From: Comamonadaceae bacterium
Lineage (GTDB): Bacteria; Pseudomonadota; Gammaproteobacteria; Burkholderiales; Burkholderiaceae_C
Direction of reading: 5' to 3'
Assembly: GCA_013298415.1 (NCBI GenBank)
Contig: JAAFHN010000063.1
Location: 1-7,468 of the forward strand
Length of the DNA stretch: 7,468 nucleotides
The translations under genes were made by a program, and so were the position numbers. Below the pieces are notes generated by a model that saw only the letters and a list, made by a program, of their open reading frames with translations, did no database searches and had not been told where the DNA came from. Every line of letters begins with the position of its first letter. Within the stretch, counting starts at the first letter, position 1. Below, piece by piece: positions 5,925-7,468 of the stretch.

Positions 5925-7178
5925 ATGGACGCTTACTGGTTGGATTGGGCAAATCTTTTGCTGCGCTGGGTTCACGTGATTGTGGCCATCGCTTGGATTG
6001 GGTCGTCGTTTTACTTTGTGTTTCTCGACAACAACTTGATCAAGCCTCAAAGCCCCGATTTGCTGGAAAAAGGCGTGGACGGCGCAATGTGGGCCGTGCA
6101 CGGCGGGGGCTTTTACAACCCGCAAAAGTACATGGTGGCACCCAAAAAGATCCACACCAAGCTGCATTGGTTTTACTGGGAAAGCTACACCACTTGGATC
6201 ACGGGCTTTGCGCTTTTTGCGCTGCTCTACCTCTTCAACGCCCGCACCTACCTGATCGACCCCAAGCTGATGGACTGGACGCCTGGCGCAGCCATTGGCG
6301 TAGCGATCAGCTTTCTCGTCGTGTTTTGGATGGCCTACGACTTGATTTGCCAGGCCTTTGGATTCAAGCAATTCGGCAAAGTGAGCGGCGAGGTGATCGT
6401 GGGCGTGCTGGTGCTCGCCGTGGTGTGTTTCATGAGCTGGCTGGCCTGCCAGTGGTTTTCGGGCCGGGCGGCGTTTTTGATCGTGGGCGCATCCATTGCC
6501 ACGGCCATGAGCGCCAACGTGTTTTTCTGGATCATTCCGGGGCAGAAAAAGGTGGTGGAGGCCATGACCTCGGGCAAGCCCTACGACGCAAAAGCGCTCT
6601 CCATCCACGGCAAGCGCGGCAAGCAGCGCAGCGTTCACAACACCTACTTCACGCTGCCGGTCATCTTTGCGATGCTGTCCAACCACTACAGCTTTCTATA
6701 CACCCACGATCAGCGCTGGGTCATCCTCGTGCTCATGATGCTGGCAGGCGCGCTGATTCGGCAGTTTTTCGTGCAGCGCCACGCCTTTCACCACGGCCGG
6801 GCCAAGCATCCGTGGCCGTTTGCGGCGGCTGGCTTGGTGCTGATCGCAGCCACCGCAGCATGGCTAAAGCCTGAGCCAATCACTATTAATTCAGTAGCAA
6901 TAAACACTGAAAACACCAAGACAGAGGGCATGAATGACTCAAAAAACAGCGCCCAAAGCATCCAAACCATCCTGGAAGCCCGCTGCATCCAATGCCACGG
7001 CGCGCAAGTGCAGATGAAAAACGTGCGGCTGGATTCGGATGCAGAGCTGAAAAAGCACGCCCAAGCCGTCTACCAACAAGTCGTCGTCACCCGCCAAATG
7101 CCGATGAACAACTCAACCAACATCACCGAGCCCGAGCGCGCGGCGATCAAGGCTTGGTTTGAGGCTGGGGTGAAGTAG
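5925..7178 (+). CDS. puuD: Membrane-bound urate hydroxylase with C-terminal cytochrome c (PuuD type)
   Basis: PuuD oxidises urate to 5-hydroxyisourate in the cytoplasmic membrane and passes electrons to its own cytochrome c domain, so no hydrogen peroxide is expected. The 417 residues match this family: an N-terminal multi-spanning region (about 9-325; Urate_ox_N/DUF989) starting MDAYWLDWANLLLRW with H17 in the first span, the stretch GGGFYNPQKYMVAPKKIH, and SVHNTYFTLPVIFAMLSNHY. The cytochrome domain (about 343-417) has haem motif C354-I-Q-C357-H358 and M392 or M394 as likely axial ligand. The ATG is the first after an in-frame TGA at 5901; aaaagg before it is a weak ribosome binding site. 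The linker (about 325-342) is AT-rich and carries a repeat-like dyad. Other purine catabolism genes are not visible in the window. Confidence 0.93.
   Translation: MDAYWLDWANLLLRWVHVIVAIAWIGSSFYFVFLDNNLIKPQSPDLLEKGVDGAMWAVHGGGFYNPQKYMVAPKKIHTKLHWFYWESYTTWITGFALFALLYLFNARTYLIDPKLMDWTPGAAIGVAISFLVVFWMAYDLICQAFGFKQFGKVSGEVIVGVLVLAVVCFMSWLACQWFSGRAAFLIVGASIATAMSANVFFWIIPGQKKVVEAMTSGKPYDAKALSIHGKRGKQRSVHNTYFTLPVIFAMLSNHYSFLYTHDQRWVILVLMMLAGALIRQFFVQRHAFHHGRAKHPWPFAAAGLVLIAATAAWLKPEPITINSVAINTENTKTEGMNDSKNSAQSIQTILEARCIQCHGAQVQMKNVRLDSDAELKKHAQAVYQQVVVTRQMPMNNSTNITEPERAAIKAWFEAGVK
6879..6908. repeat. AT-rich dyad in the puuD linker, similar to 2731-2760
   Basis: ctattaattcagtag followed by caataaa resembles the intergenic gctatctgtttcatagc-attaaa element at 2734-2756: same spacing between the half sites and the same kind of A/T tail. 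Here it is translated as part of the linker between membrane and cytochrome c domains. The similarity is by eye and partial. Confidence 0.35.
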
Positions 7179-7187
7179 AGCCCAAAC

Positions 7188-7207
7188 GAGCGCGATACGG
7201 TGCGCTC
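7188..7207 (+). repeat. Inverted repeat directly before the last gene's start codon
   Basis: GAGCGC (7188-7193) pairs with GCGCTC (7202-7207) over an 8-base loop, with a possible extra G-U pair inside. The right arm ends on the base before the ATG at 7208 and covers where a ribosome binding site would be. There is no T-tract, so it is not a typical terminator for puuD; it could instead limit translation of the next gene. Confidence 0.4.
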
Positions 7208-7468
7208 ATGAATGCAGGGGAACGGAAAACCATTCTGAAGCTGGCGCAGCGCGGCGACTCCGCACTCGCTTTGATTCATTGCTGGGTTGCGCTCCAGAAA
7301 TCGGGGGTGCTCGCCGAGCTGGAAGCAACGGTGCCCGCCGGCGACAAATTCGCGAGCCAGCATCAACAGGCAAGAGACGGGCTCGAGCGAGAAAAGCCGC
7401 TGCCCGATGACATCCACCCCTTGGTGCTGGCCTGCGCGCTCGATGAGCTCGTGCGTCAACACAGCGCC
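7208..7468 (+). CDS. Hypothetical protein, partial (3' end outside window)
   Basis: A frame begins at ATG 7208, 29 bases after the puuD stop, and stays open to the window edge (87 codons). The product starts MNAGERKTILKLAQRGDSAL, is soluble in character, mostly helical by composition, and has no signal peptide or family motif that I recognise. No Shine-Dalgarno sequence is evident, and a small hairpin occupies that place. Same strand and close spacing suggest it may be co-transcribed with puuD. An antisense frame over 7070-7462 competes with it, but that one overlaps the cytochrome c coding region by about 110 bases and is less credible. Confidence 0.5.
   Translation, partial: MNAGERKTILKLAQRGDSALALIHCWVALQKSGVLAELEATVPAGDKFASQHQQARDGLEREKPLPDDIHPLVLACALDELVRQHSA

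Noticed and set aside
5786..6874. 362-codon plus-strand frame overlapping puuD
   Set aside because: It is an out-of-register reading of puuD with an Arg/His/Gly-rich product. PuuD is supported over its whole length by family motifs.
6921..6932. Possible internal start (ATG 6930 after gaggg) for a separate cytochrome c protein
   Set aside because: The purine stretch is only one or two bases from the ATG, too close for a ribosome binding site, the product would lack an export signal, and fusion of cytochrome c is normal for PuuD.
7070..7462. 130-codon minus-strand frame at the right edge
   Set aside because: It overlaps the cytochrome c coding end of puuD by about 110 bases and shows no recognisable motif; the plus-strand frame from 7208 is more consistent with the layout, though not certain.

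Overview
The window looks like chromosomal DNA from a GC-rich betaproteobacterium, most likely Burkholderiales and probably Comamonadaceae. The evidence is the codon use (third positions mostly G/C), an EI24-family membrane protein of the Burkholderiales type, a PuuD-type urate oxidase with a fused cytochrome c, and short GCTAT-(N7)-ATAGC dyads of a kind I associate with Comamonadaceae intergenic regions. The taxonomic call is inference; there is no rRNA or other marker gene.

Layout. (1) Positions 2288 to 1, minus strand: a long exported protein whose frame stays open off the left edge (762 codons visible). It carries HELVHYTYGLFDEY, an exact match to the HExxHxxxGxxDE pattern of the CLCA (calcium-activated chloride channel regulator) metalloproteases. 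Behind this are a SAWEVL segment, a VWA-like domain that has lost its MIDAS residues, and beta-sandwich regions like those of CLCA proteins. This is the most unusual gene here. (2) Positions 2289-2910: a 622-bp divergent intergenic region with no convincing gene, but with several dyads, a 10-bp tandem repeat and a possible promoter for the CLCA-like gene. (3) Positions 2911-5063, plus strand: a two-gene operon with an ATGA overlap, encoding an EI24/CysZ-like multi-spanning membrane protein and an exported esterase with an N-terminal CBM20-like domain. (4) Positions 5756 to 5092, minus strand, convergent with that operon: a VapBC-type toxin-antitoxin pair (RHH antitoxin, then PIN-domain toxin), with a repeat-rich putative operator at the antitoxin start. 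(5) Positions 5925-7178, plus strand: puuD, membrane urate hydroxylase with a C-terminal c-type cytochrome. (6) Positions 7208-7468, plus strand: the start of an unrecognised gene running off the right edge.

The genes do not form one pathway. The EI24/esterase pair is translationally coupled and probably acts at the envelope. puuD is the first step of urate breakdown, with the remaining purine genes presumably elsewhere. The VapBC cassette sits as a self-contained unit between them. The CLCA-like protein is a stand-alone secreted or surface protein as far as the window shows.
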